The notes under the pieces were generated by a model. It ran no database searches and was not told the DNA's origin. It saw nothing but the letters and a program-made list of their open reading frames with translations. From NCBI GenBank assembly GCA_030041375.1, contig JASHOA010000087.1, positions 1 to 32,000 of the forward strand: a DNA stretch of 32,000 nucleotides. Reading direction: 5' to 3'. Of this stretch, positions 1 to 7,366 are shown piece by piece; position 1 is the stretch's first letter, and the number at the start of each line of letters is the position of its first letter. Made by a program: the position numbers and the translations under genes. Origin of the DNA: Acetobacteraceae bacterium (GTDB lineage Bacteria; Pseudomonadota; Alphaproteobacteria; Acetobacterales; Acetobacteraceae).

Positions 1-69
1 GCCGGTGAATGGACGCTGGTGACCCTCGCTTACAACTGCAGGCGGCTTCACCGCCTGCAGGTCGCCTAA
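1..69 (+). CDS. IS1182-family transposase, C-terminal fragment
   Basis: The window opens inside a reading frame that ends with TAA at 67-69. The last residues, WTLVTLAYNCRRLHRLQVA, match the usual 'LAYN..RLH.L' end of IS1182-family DDE transposases. The rest lies upstream of the window. The final codons are built on a perfect 10-bp inverted repeat (36-45 and 51-60, loop CTTCA). The terminal repeat of the element follows at 112-127. The assignment rests on this short tail plus the matching terminal repeat and transposase start at the other end of the window. Confidence 0.75.
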   Translation, partial: AGEWTLVTLAYNCRRLHRLQVA

Positions 70-127
70 CCTCCCCCCTTCTTCGTTGACGTTCACAACG
101 CCGCGCCAGCGCCAATCCGACACGCTG
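1..127 (+). mobile_element. Right end of an IS1182-family insertion sequence (partial)
   Basis: The transposase tail is followed by a short non-coding end and a terminal inverted repeat at 112-127. Read inward, that repeat is CAGCGTGTCGGATTGG, which equals the left end at 31808-31823 over 16 bases. It is flanked by CTAG at 128-131, directly joined to a twin-hairpin repeat. The left end lies outside the window, so a CTAG target duplication cannot be confirmed. Confidence 0.8.
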
Positions 128-234
128 CTAGCCCGCGATCGCCCGAGGCGGAATCGTCGGAGGGCGTGAATCGCGGGCTCGAATAAAGCGCGAGACCTGT
201 GTCGGGCTGCACAGTCAGCCCGACACAGGTCTAG
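128..234 (-). repeat. Twin-hairpin CTAG repeat, copy 1
   Basis: Full copy with CTAG at both edges (128-131 and 231-234). Read on the minus strand, hairpin 1 has a long stem starting GACCTGTGTCGGGCTG; hairpin 2 starts AGCCCGCGATT and closes with ATCGCGGGCT. The hairpin 1 stem carries a C-to-T change relative to copy 2 with a matching G-to-A change in the other arm, so pairing is kept. It lies between the IS end and the leader of hom. Confidence 0.9.
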
Positions 235-417
235 GAGGCGGGCGGAGGGTTGAACCAAGCCTGCCGGGCGCGCCAGAATTGCCGCCGCGCCGCCGACTCG
301 GCGTATCAGACGACCCCCTTCTCCGGGCTGCCTTTGCCGAGCAGGATCCGTGCGACGAGTGAACCCCTTCAGCGTGCAGACGTGCCGCCGCCCGCGGCTT
401 TACCCCAGGCGCAGAAA

Positions 418-1710
418 GTGACCCGCCCGCTTTCCGTGGCGCTCGCCGGCCTCGGCACGGTCGGCTCGGGCGTGCTGCATCTTTTGCGCGACAATGCTGA
501 CGTCGTTGGTGCGCGCGCCGGCCGCCCGGTTGCGGTGACCGCCGTCTCGGCACGGACTCGCACGCGGGAGCGCAGCGCGGCGCTTGCGGGGCTGCGCTGG
601 TTCGATGACCCGCTCGCTCTGGCAGCGGATCCCGCGGTGGACGTGGTGGTCGAGGTGATCGGCGGCTCGGAAGGCATCGCGCGTGCGCTTGTCGAGGCGG
701 CGCTCGGCCACGGCAAACCCGTGGTGACGGCCAACAAGGCGCTGATCGCGGTGCACGGCGCGGCCCTCGCGGCGGCCGCCGAACGGCAGCATGCCCAACT
801 TGCCTTCGAGGCCGCGGTCGCCGGCGGCATTCCGGTGATCAAGGCGCTGCGCGAGGGGCTGGCCGGCAACCGCATTGCCCGCGTGGCCGGGATCCTGAAC
901 GGCACCTGCAATTACATTCTCACGGCGATGCGCGAAGAGCGGCGCGAATTTGCCGATGTGCTGGCGGAGGCGCAGCGCCTCGGCTACGCCGAAGCCGACC
1001 CGACATTCGACATCGAGGGGGTCGACGCAGCGCACAAGCTCGCCATTCTCGCAGCCCTCGCCTTCGGTCGCCCGGTCGCCTTCTCCGACGTGCATATCGA
1101 GGGAATCCGCCGTGTATCGCAACTCGATATCGCCTTCGCCGGCGAGCTGGGTTATCGCATCAAGCTGCTCGGCATCGCCGAGCGAGCCGATGGCGGCATC
1201 TCCGCCCGGGTTCATCCGGCGATGGTTCCCGCCGCTGCGCCGCTGGCGCGTGTCGATGGCGTGACCAACGCGGTGGTGGCCGAAGGAGATTTCGTCGGCC
1301 GCGTGGTGCTGGAAGGAGCCGGTGCAGGAGCGGGGCCGACGGCCTCGGCAATCGTTGCGGATCTGATCGATCTTGCCCGCGGCCGGCTGACCCCGGTCTG
1401 GGGCGCCGCGGCGGACGCACTGACCCCGCTGCCCGCGGTGCCGATCCTCACGCATTACGGCTGCTATTATCTCCGCCTGATGGTGGTCGATCGCCCGGGC
1501 GTTATCGCCGATGTCACGGCAGTTTTGCGTGATCTTGGCGTGTCGCTCGAATCGATGCTGCAGCGCGGCCGCGCGCCGGGCGAGGCAGTGCCGGTGGTGA
1601 TGGTGACCCACGAGACACGCGAGGAAGCGATGCGCGCTGCCCTCGCGCGGATCGCGGCACTCGAGGCGGTGCTGGAAGAGCCGGTGTTGATCCGGATCGA
1701 ATTGGCTTGA
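418..1710 (+). CDS. hom: Homoserine dehydrogenase
   Basis: Reduces aspartate-4-semialdehyde to homoserine with NAD(P)H, the branch point to threonine and methionine; cytoplasmic. The 430-residue product has an N-terminal Rossmann motif GLGTVGSG (residues 11-18), the signature GILNGTCNYIL, the substrate-binding stretch EADPTFDIEGVDAAHKLAI, and a C-terminal ACT domain beginning HYGCYYLRLMVVDRPGVIADV, a likely threonine sensor. GTG at 418 is preferred because the protein then begins VTRPLSVALAGLG, as family members do. In-frame TTG 250 and GTG 382 add a low-complexity extension without domain content. Seventeen bases separate its stop from glpX, so hom, glpX and recJ form one operon. Confidence 0.93.
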   Translation: MTRPLSVALAGLGTVGSGVLHLLRDNADVVGARAGRPVAVTAVSARTRTRERSAALAGLRWFDDPLALAADPAVDVVVEVIGGSEGIARALVEAALGHGKPVVTANKALIAVHGAALAAAAERQHAQLAFEAAVAGGIPVIKALREGLAGNRIARVAGILNGTCNYILTAMREERREFADVLAEAQRLGYAEADPTFDIEGVDAAHKLAILAALAFGRPVAFSDVHIEGIRRVSQLDIAFAGELGYRIKLLGIAERADGGISARVHPAMVPAAAPLARVDGVTNAVVAEGDFVGRVVLEGAGAGAGPTASAIVADLIDLARGRLTPVWGAAADALTPLPAVPILTHYGCYYLRLMVVDRPGVIADVTAVLRDLGVSLESMLQRGRAPGEAVPVVMVTHETREEAMRAALARIAALEAVLEEPVLIRIELA

Positions 1711-1726
1711 GGCGGAGGAGGGGGCG

Positions 1727-2722
1727 ATGCAGGGCGGGACACCACGGCCGGAGCAGGCGACGGACCGCAATCTGGCGCTCGAGTTGGTGCGGGTGACCGA
1801 GGCCGCCGCGCTCGCCGCCTCGCGCTGGATGGGGCGCGGTCGCAAGAACGAGGCTGACGGCGCGGCCGTCGCCGCCATGCGGCGCGCCTTCGATTCGGTC
1901 GCGATCTCCGGCACGGTCGTGATCGGCGAGGGCGAGATGGACGAGGCGCCGATGCTCTTCATCGGCGAGAAGGTCGGCTGTGGCGGGCCGGCAATGGACA
2001 TCGCGGTCGATCCGCTCGAGGGCACGACGGGCACGGCCAAAGGCGGCCCGAACGCCATGGCCGTGGTGGCGCTGGCCGAGCGCGGGCAGTTCCTGCACGC
2101 CCCGGATATCTATATGCAGAAGATCGCGGTCGGCGGCGGCCTGCCGGAGGGAGTCGTGGATCTCGACGCGCCGGTCGCCGAGAATTTGCGCAATCTGGCG
2201 CGCGCCAAGAACCGCGGGATCGGAGATCTGGTGGTCTGCATCCTCGATCGCGAGCGCCATGCCGAGCTGATCGGGCACTGCCGCGAGGCCGGCGCGCGCA
2301 TCGTGCTCATCCCTGACGGCGACGTGGCAGGCGTGATCGCAACGGCACAGCCGGATACCGGGGTTGATCTCTACATGGGTTCGGGCGGCGCACCGGAGGG
2401 CGTGCTCGCGGCAGCGGCGCTGCGCGCCATCGGCGGGCAGATGCAGGGGCGGCTTCTGTTCGAGAACGAAGCGCAGATCGAACGTGTGCACGGCATGGGA
2501 ATTTCCGATCCGAACCGCAAATACGCGATTACCGAGATGGCCGGCGGGGACGTCATGTTCGCCGCCACGGGAGTGACCAGCGGGGCGATGCTGCGCGGCG
2601 TCAGGCGTTTCGGATCGGGAGCGGTCACCCATTCGCTGGTCATGCGCAGCAAGTCGGGCACCGTGCGCTACATCGAATCGCACCACAACTTCCTCACCAA
2701 GACCTGGTGGACCCAGATTTGA
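1727..2722 (+). CDS. glpX: Class II fructose-1,6-bisphosphatase
   Basis: Hydrolyses fructose 1,6-bisphosphate to fructose 6-phosphate in gluconeogenesis; soluble and metal-dependent. The 331 residues show the GlpX marks TDRNLALELVRVTEAAALA (12-30), GEGEMDEAP (67-75) and the metal and phosphate motif DPLEGT (95-100), with length usual for the family. ATG at 1727 follows a strong purine-rich ribosome site (GGAGGAGGGGG). Its 3' end overlaps recJ by 16 bases. The hom-glpX-recJ order is familiar in Rhodospirillales and Acetobacteraceae, which helps place the organism. Confidence 0.95.
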   Translation: MQGGTPRPEQATDRNLALELVRVTEAAALAASRWMGRGRKNEADGAAVAAMRRAFDSVAISGTVVIGEGEMDEAPMLFIGEKVGCGGPAMDIAVDPLEGTTGTAKGGPNAMAVVALAERGQFLHAPDIYMQKIAVGGGLPEGVVDLDAPVAENLRNLARAKNRGIGDLVVCILDRERHAELIGHCREAGARIVLIPDGDVAGVIATAQPDTGVDLYMGSGGAPEGVLAAAALRAIGGQMQGRLLFENEAQIERVHGMGISDPNRKYAITEMAGGDVMFAATGVTSGAMLRGVRRFGSGAVTHSLVMRSKSGTVRYIESHHNFLTKTWWTQI

Positions 2723-4494
2723 CCACCCCGGCACCGGCGCTCGGCGTCGCGCGCAGCCTGAGCGGGCGCCGCTGGGTCTGGCGCGAGGCCGAAGAGCGGC
2801 TCGGGCTTGGCATCGCAGAGCAGCTCGGTGTGCCGGAGCTGCTCGGTCGCGTGCTCGCATCGCGCGGCATCGCACGCGAAGCAGCCGGCGATTTCCTCGC
2901 CCCGACATTGCGCGCGATGTTGCCCGACCCGTCACTCCTGAAAGACATGGATCGCGCCGCCGATCGGCTGGCCGAGGCGGTTCTCGCGCGCGAAGCGGTC
3001 GCCGTGTTCGGCGATTACGACGTCGACGGCGCCTGCTCGGCGGCGCTGATCACGTCCGTCCTCGGCAGTCTTGGCGTGCCCGCCGTGACCTACGTGCCGG
3101 ATCGGCTCAAGGAGGGTTTCGGGCCGAACAGCGCCGCACTCCGCGGGCTCGCCCGGCGCGGCGCCAGGCTGATCATCTGCACCGATTGCGGCAGCAGTGC
3201 GCACGATGCCCTGGCCTCGCTCGAGGGAGAGGCGGAGGTGATCGTGCTCGATCATCACAAGATCGAGTCGCCCCCTCCGGTTCTCGCGTTGATCAATCCG
3301 AACCGCTTCGACGACGATTCCGGTCTCGGCGGCCTGTGCGCGACAGCAGTTGCCTTCCTCGCCGCGGTGGCGCTTCTGAGGTCCCTCCGCCGCCGCGGAT
3401 TCTTTGCCGGGCGGGCCGAGCCGGATCTCCTTTCCTTTCTCGATCTCGTGGCGCTTGCCACGGTCTGTGACGTCATGCCGCTCACCGGACTCAACCGGGC
3501 GTTCGTTGCTCAGGGTCTCAAGGTCATGGCCTGGCGAGAGCGCCCGGGAATCGCCAGTCTGATGGCCGTCGCCGAGGTGATGGGCGGGCCGACCACGGAG
3601 AGCTGTGGTTTCATCCTCGGGCCGCGCATCAACGCCGCCGGGCGCATCGCCGAGGCGGACCTCGGGTTGAAGCTGCTCCTGGCACCGGACCTGGCTTCGG
3701 CCGAGCCGCTGGCGCGTCAGCTCGAGGCGGTGAATCGCACCCGCCAGGGTGTCGAAGCAACCGTGCTGGAGGGCGCGATGGCGGAAGCCGTCGCCCAGGC
3801 GGAAGCCGGCATGCCGGTGCTGCTGGCCAGCGGGGCCGGCTGGCATCCGGGCGTGGTCGGAATCGTCGCCGGGCGGATCAAGGAGCGCTTCAACCGCCCG
3901 GCCTGTGTGCTCGGCGTGGCGGGTCAGCTCGCCAAGGGCTCCGGGCGGTCGGTGCCGGGGCTCGATCTCGGTGCGGCGGTGATTGCTGCCCGCCAGAAAG
4001 GGATGCTGGAAACCGGCGGGGGCCATGCGATGGCGGCCGGCTTCTCTCTTTCCTGTAGCCGCCTCGCCGCCTTCCATGCCTTCCTCAACGAGCGGCTGGC
4101 GGCCGCGGCGGAACTGCCCGGTGCGGCCGATCTGCCGGTCGAGGGTGCGCTTTCGGTGCGCGGTGCGACCGCCGAGCTGGCTGAACTTCTCGCCCGGCTG
4201 GCGCCGTTCGGCGCCGGCAACGAGGAGCCGGTCCTGGTGCTGCCGCGGGTGCGTGTGCTGAGGGCGGACAGGGTCGGGCGGGAAGGGGGGAGCATCCGCG
4301 CTATCGTTGCCGACGAGGACGGGTCGGGCGGGCGAATCAAGGCAATGGCCTTCCGCGCCGCCAATGGCACTCTGGCGGCGCCTCTCCTGGAGCGTGCCGG
4401 CCGGCTGCTTCACTTGGCCGGCCATCTGCGGGTTGATCGCTGGAACGCGGTCAGCGCGCCCGGCTTCGTCATCACCGATGCGGCCTTGGCGTGA
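2707..4494 (+). CDS. recJ: Single-stranded-DNA-specific exonuclease RecJ
   Basis: 5'-3' exonuclease on single-stranded DNA, used in recombination, mismatch and base-excision repair. The 595 residues carry the DHH-family motifs in order: DYDVDG (103-108), TDCGSS (159-164), DHHK (182-185), GPRINAAGRI, the DHHA1 motif ETGGGHAMAAG, and a C-terminal OB-like region. GTG 2707 overlaps the end of glpX; TTG 2719 is an alternative four codons later. A twin-hairpin repeat begins 13 bases past the stop, before tRNA-Glu. Confidence 0.95.
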   Translation: MDPDLTTPAPALGVARSLSGRRWVWREAEERLGLGIAEQLGVPELLGRVLASRGIAREAAGDFLAPTLRAMLPDPSLLKDMDRAADRLAEAVLAREAVAVFGDYDVDGACSAALITSVLGSLGVPAVTYVPDRLKEGFGPNSAALRGLARRGARLIICTDCGSSAHDALASLEGEAEVIVLDHHKIESPPPVLALINPNRFDDDSGLGGLCATAVAFLAAVALLRSLRRRGFFAGRAEPDLLSFLDLVALATVCDVMPLTGLNRAFVAQGLKVMAWRERPGIASLMAVAEVMGGPTTESCGFILGPRINAAGRIAEADLGLKLLLAPDLASAEPLARQLEAVNRTRQGVEATVLEGAMAEAVAQAEAGMPVLLASGAGWHPGVVGIVAGRIKERFNRPACVLGVAGQLAKGSGRSVPGLDLGAAVIAARQKGMLETGGGHAMAAGFSLSCSRLAAFHAFLNERLAAAAELPGAADLPVEGALSVRGATAELAELLARLAPFGAGNEEPVLVLPRVRVLRADRVGREGGSIRAIVADEDGSGGRIKAMAFRAANGTLAAPLLERAGRLLHLAGHLRVDRWNAVSAPGFVITDAALA

Positions 4495-4507
4495 GCCTGG
4501 ATTTCCT

Positions 4508-4613
4508 TTAGACCCGTGTCGGGCTGACTATGCAGCCCGACACGGGTCTCGCGGTTTATTCGAGCCCGCGATTCACGCCCTCCGACGATTCCGCCTCGGG
4601 CGATCGCGGGCTG
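4508..4613 (+). repeat. Twin-hairpin CTAG repeat, copy 2
   Basis: Hairpin 1 pairs GACCCGTGTCGGGCTG with CAGCCCGACACGGGTC perfectly; hairpin 2 follows after a short spacer containing TTTATTCG. The left edge is TTAG rather than CTAG and the right edge reads CTGG. The copy lies 13 bases past recJ and ends 14 bases before tRNA-Glu, so it could affect the recJ mRNA 3' end. No U-tract follows hairpin 1, so it is not a standard intrinsic terminator. Confidence 0.9.
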
Positions 4614-4627
4614 GCAGCGGGCCTTCC

Positions 4628-4703
4628 GTCCCGTTCGTCTAGAGGCCTAGGACACCAGCCTTTCACGTTGGTAACACGGGTTCGAATCCCGTACGGGACG
4701 CCA
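4628..4703 (+). tRNA. tRNA-Glu (anticodon TTC)
   Basis: A 76-nt cloverleaf with acceptor stem GTCCCGT/ACGGGAC, anticodon loop CTTTCAC giving anticodon TTC, T arm around GGGTTCGAATCCC, discriminator G and an encoded CCA. All stems pair. It lies just before the accessory block; no second copy of its 3' end was found further down. Confidence 0.97.
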
Positions 4704-4907
4704 GTTGCACTCCGCGCGGCACCATTTGTGATGGCGCCGGGATTCTCGACGATGGAGTCGCCAAAATTCCAGAATAATATTACGAATCAATATGTTATAT
4801 GGACTGATGTCCAGGGGCGGACAGGAGGATCGGTAGCCCGTGTTATTCCTGCTCGTGCGGCCGGTAGCATCCACTCGCTCGCGCGGTGGACGCCGGGCAT
4901 CGAATGA

Positions 4908-5126
4908 TTAGCGCCGCCCTTTCTTCAGCAGTTCGTCGAGCGTCTCGGCGCCTTCGCGTTCGAGCACGGTGCCGAGCTTGGCATCGGCCCGGTAGCCCTT
5001 GGCGAAGTCTTCGCCGTATTCCTCCCGTAGCGTCCTCACCAGCGTGTCGCTCCGCTTCCTGCGAATCTCGCCGTCGGCGTCGCGCATCCGTCCGGCGAGC
5101 CCAGTAGGATAGTGCCTCTTCAGCAT
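4908..5126 (-). CDS. Small conserved hypothetical protein
   Basis: A 72-residue, highly charged protein starting MLKRHYPTGLAGRMRDADG and containing RKRSDTLVRTLREEYGEDF and a C-terminal LDELLKKGRR. The start ATG is preceded by GGGGAAAAC. I do not recognise a named family; the style resembles small hypothetical proteins carried on alphaproteobacterial accessory DNA. No catalytic motif or clear HTH is visible. It diverges from the RM operon across an 86-base AT-richer gap with a repeated 9-mer, so a regulatory role is possible but unproven. Confidence 0.6.
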   Translation of the reverse strand: MLKRHYPTGLAGRMRDADGEIRRKRSDTLVRTLREEYGEDFAKGYRADAKLGTVLEREGAETLDELLKKGRR

Positions 5127-5157
5127 TTGTTTTCCCCGTCTTTCGATACTGACACTG

Positions 5158-5186
5158 TTGTAATTTATTCCTGACCATTGTAATTT
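5158..5186. promoter_or_regulatory. Direct repeat in divergent promoter region of the RM operon
   Basis: TTGTAATTT occurs at 5158-5166 and again at 5178-5186, 20 bases apart (about two helical turns). Each is preceded by CTGAC (5150-5154 and 5171-5175). The AT-rich pair sits between the small divergent gene and the first RM gene in otherwise GC-rich DNA. It fits a paired regulator site or overlapping promoter elements, but the protein that would bind is not identified. Confidence 0.45.
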
Positions 5187-5212
5187 TCAAGACCCTGCCC
5201 TATGTTCCGCCT

Positions 5213-5821
5213 ATGAAGGCAGGAACGGGCGCCGCTATTCGCCGCTTGGGTGAGTTGGCCGTGGCCATCGCCTCGGGCTTTTCGCCTTATGGGCGGTCGC
5301 CGGCCGGCCGGGGGGAAAACGTTATCCGCATGATTGGCACCAAGGATATCCAGGGCGGTGCCCTCGAACTGGCCCATCTTGAGCGGGTGACGGTGCCTGA
5401 CGCGGGAAAACTGGCGCCCTACCGCGTGGCGGCGGGCGACGTGCTCCTGATGATCCGCGGCGGCGCGTTCCGCTCGGCGGTGTGCGGGGAAGAAACGGTT
5501 GGCGCCATCGCCGGGGGCAACCTCGCCATCATCCGCCTCAGGCCGGCCGCGCCGATCGGTCCTTATCTGTTACATTCCATGCTGAGCGCGCCTGCCGGAC
5601 AGGCTGCGCTCCGGGGGCTTGCCCAAGGTTCGGCCACGCTCGCCATTCGTCCGGTCATGCTGGGAGAGCTCGAAATCGCCCTGCCGGAACCGGAGGAGGC
5701 GACGCGGCTCGAGGCGCTGTGCCGCGTGCTTGTTGCCCTGCGCGCCACGACGCTCGCCGCCTTGCACGCCCGCGAGCAGGTGGTGGGCGGCATCGTCGGA
5801 CGGTACGTCGCAGCAAATTAA
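5213..5821 (+). CDS. Half-size type I specificity-like protein (single TRD)
   Basis: The 202 residues look like one target-recognition half of an HsdS protein: an N-terminal LGELAVAIASGFS, then MIGTKDIQGG, APYRVAAGDVLLMIRGG, and AQGSATLAIRPVMLGELEIALPEP leading into a helical tail. This is the usual order in 'type I restriction modification DNA specificity' domains. A normal HsdS has two such halves, and a full one lies downstream at 8502-9749. This half may dimerise, modulate specificity, or be a remnant. Its stop codon overlaps the ribosome site of hsdM, so the two are coupled. No clear ribosome site precedes the ATG. Confidence 0.7.
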   Translation: MKAGTGAAIRRLGELAVAIASGFSPYGRSPAGRGENVIRMIGTKDIQGGALELAHLERVTVPDAGKLAPYRVAAGDVLLMIRGGAFRSAVCGEETVGAIAGGNLAIIRLRPAAPIGPYLLHSMLSAPAGQAALRGLAQGSATLAIRPVMLGELEIALPEPEEATRLEALCRVLVALRATTLAALHAREQVVGGIVGRYVAAN

Positions 5822-5831
5822 GGAGATCGCC

Positions 5832-7361
5832 TTGCCCCCCACGCTCACCCGCGACCAGCTCAACGCCAAGCTCTGGGGCGCCGCCGACATCCTGCGCGGC
5901 TCGATCGATTCCAGCGACTACAAAAACTACATCTTCGGCTTTCTCTTCCTGAAGCGCCTCTCCGACCGTTTCGAGGAGGAAGCGGAAGCGATCGTCGCAC
6001 GCGAAAAGAAGGCCGGCGCCAGCGAGAAGGAAGCGCGCGCCATCGCCTTCCAGGACGCCGACGAGCATCCCTTCTTCGTGCCGGCTCGGGCGCGCTGGAG
6101 CGAGATCAAGAAGCTCGCCGCCAATATCGGCGACGAGCTCAACAAGGCCTGCGCCGCGCTGGAGGCCGCCAACGGCGCCAAGTTCGAAGGCGTGCTGCTC
6201 GGCATCGATTTCAACGACGAGCGCCGGCTCGGCGACCCGAAGGCGCGCGACACGCTGCTTTCGAAGCTGGTCCAGCATTTCTCGACCATCCCCTTGCGCA
6301 ACGACGACATGGCCGAGCCCGACATGCTGGGCCGCGCGTATGAATATCTGATCGAGAAATTCGCCGATGACGCCGGCAAGAAAGGCGGCGAGTTCTATAC
6401 GCCGCGCGGCGTCGTCAAGCTCCTGGTCGAGCTGCTCGACCCGCGCGAGGGCATGCGCATCTGCGATCCGACCTGCGGCTCGGGCGGCATGCTGATCGAG
6501 TGCGCGCGCTACATCCGGGCCGCCGGCGGCAACCCGCGCAACATCTCGCTTTGCGGCCAGGAGAAGAACCTCGGCACCTGGGGCATCTGCAAGATGAACA
6601 TGCTGATGCGCGGGCTGATCGACGCGCGCATCGAGAAGGGCGACGTGATCCGCGATCCTAAGCTCACCGATGGCGGCGAGCTGATGCTGTTCGACCGGGT
6701 GATCGCCAATCCGCCGTTCAGCCTCGACCAATGGGGACACGAGGAGGCCGAGAAGGATCGCTTCGGCCGCTTCCGCTACGGCGTGCCGCCCAAGACCAAG
6801 GGCGACCTCGCCTTCGTCCAGCACATGCTCTCGACCGTCAACGCCACCGGCAAGGTCGGCGTGGTGATGCCGCACGGCATCCTGTTCCGCGGCGGCCGCG
6901 AGGCGGCGATCCGCCAGGGCTTCCTGGAGGACGACCTTCTGGAGGCCGTGGTCGGCATCGCGCCCAACCTCTTTTACGGCACCGGCATCCCGGCGGCGAT
7001 CCTGGTCTTCAATCGCGACAAGCCGCGCGGGCGCCGGGGCAAAGTGCTGTTCGTCCATGCCGCCAAGGAGTTCGAGGCCGGCAAGAACCAGAATTTCCTG
7101 CGCGAGGGGCATATCGAGAAGATCGCCGAGGCCTGTCGGCGCTTCGAAGACATCGAAAAATTCGCGAGCGTCGTCGGCCTCGACGCCATCCGCGCCAACG
7201 ACCACAACCTCAATATCTCGCGCTATGTCGACATCGCCGAGGAGGAGGAACAACTCGACGTGGCCGAGGAGCTGCGCAAGCTGCGCAAGATCGAGAAGGA
7301 GCGCGCCGCCGCCGAAGCGCGCATGAACGCGCTCCTGGCCGAGCTCGGCTTCAAGGTCTAG
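5832..7361 (+). CDS. hsdM: Type I restriction-modification N6-adenine methyltransferase HsdM
   Basis: Modification subunit; with HsdS it methylates adenine at the recognition site using S-adenosylmethionine. The 509 residues have the HsdM N-terminal helical domain (LNAKLWGAADILRGS, YIFGFLFLKRLSDRF), the linker GRAYEYLIEKFADDAGKKGGEFYTP, the SAM motif DPTCGSGG (212-219) and the catalytic NPPF (293-296). TTG 5832 is the start because AAGGAG at 5820-5825 sits six bases before it and the domain begins there; upstream codons in this frame run through the half-S gene. Its stop is five bases before fic. Confidence 0.95.
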   Translation: MPPTLTRDQLNAKLWGAADILRGSIDSSDYKNYIFGFLFLKRLSDRFEEEAEAIVAREKKAGASEKEARAIAFQDADEHPFFVPARARWSEIKKLAANIGDELNKACAALEAANGAKFEGVLLGIDFNDERRLGDPKARDTLLSKLVQHFSTIPLRNDDMAEPDMLGRAYEYLIEKFADDAGKKGGEFYTPRGVVKLLVELLDPREGMRICDPTCGSGGMLIECARYIRAAGGNPRNISLCGQEKNLGTWGICKMNMLMRGLIDARIEKGDVIRDPKLTDGGELMLFDRVIANPPFSLDQWGHEEAEKDRFGRFRYGVPPKTKGDLAFVQHMLSTVNATGKVGVVMPHGILFRGGREAAIRQGFLEDDLLEAVVGIAPNLFYGTGIPAAILVFNRDKPRGRRGKVLFVHAAKEFEAGKNQNFLREGHIEKIAEACRRFEDIEKFASVVGLDAIRANDHNLNISRYVDIAEEEEQLDVAEELRKLRKIEKERAAAEARMNALLAELGFKV

Positions 7362-7366
7362 CGCCG

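Noticed and set aside
250-417. N-terminal extension of homoserine dehydrogenase from TTG 250
   Set aside because: The added 56 residues have no family content and are low in complexity; family members begin at the position of GTG 418.
400-2058. Long antisense open frames opposite hom, recJ, hsdM and hsdR
   Set aside because: They are typical of very GC-rich coding DNA, have repetitive Arg/Ala/Pro-rich products and lie fully opposite recognised genes.
4511-4546. Hairpin 1 of the repeat as a rho-independent terminator of recJ
   Set aside because: The stem is strong but is not followed by a run of T; the same unit occurs at gene starts as well as ends.
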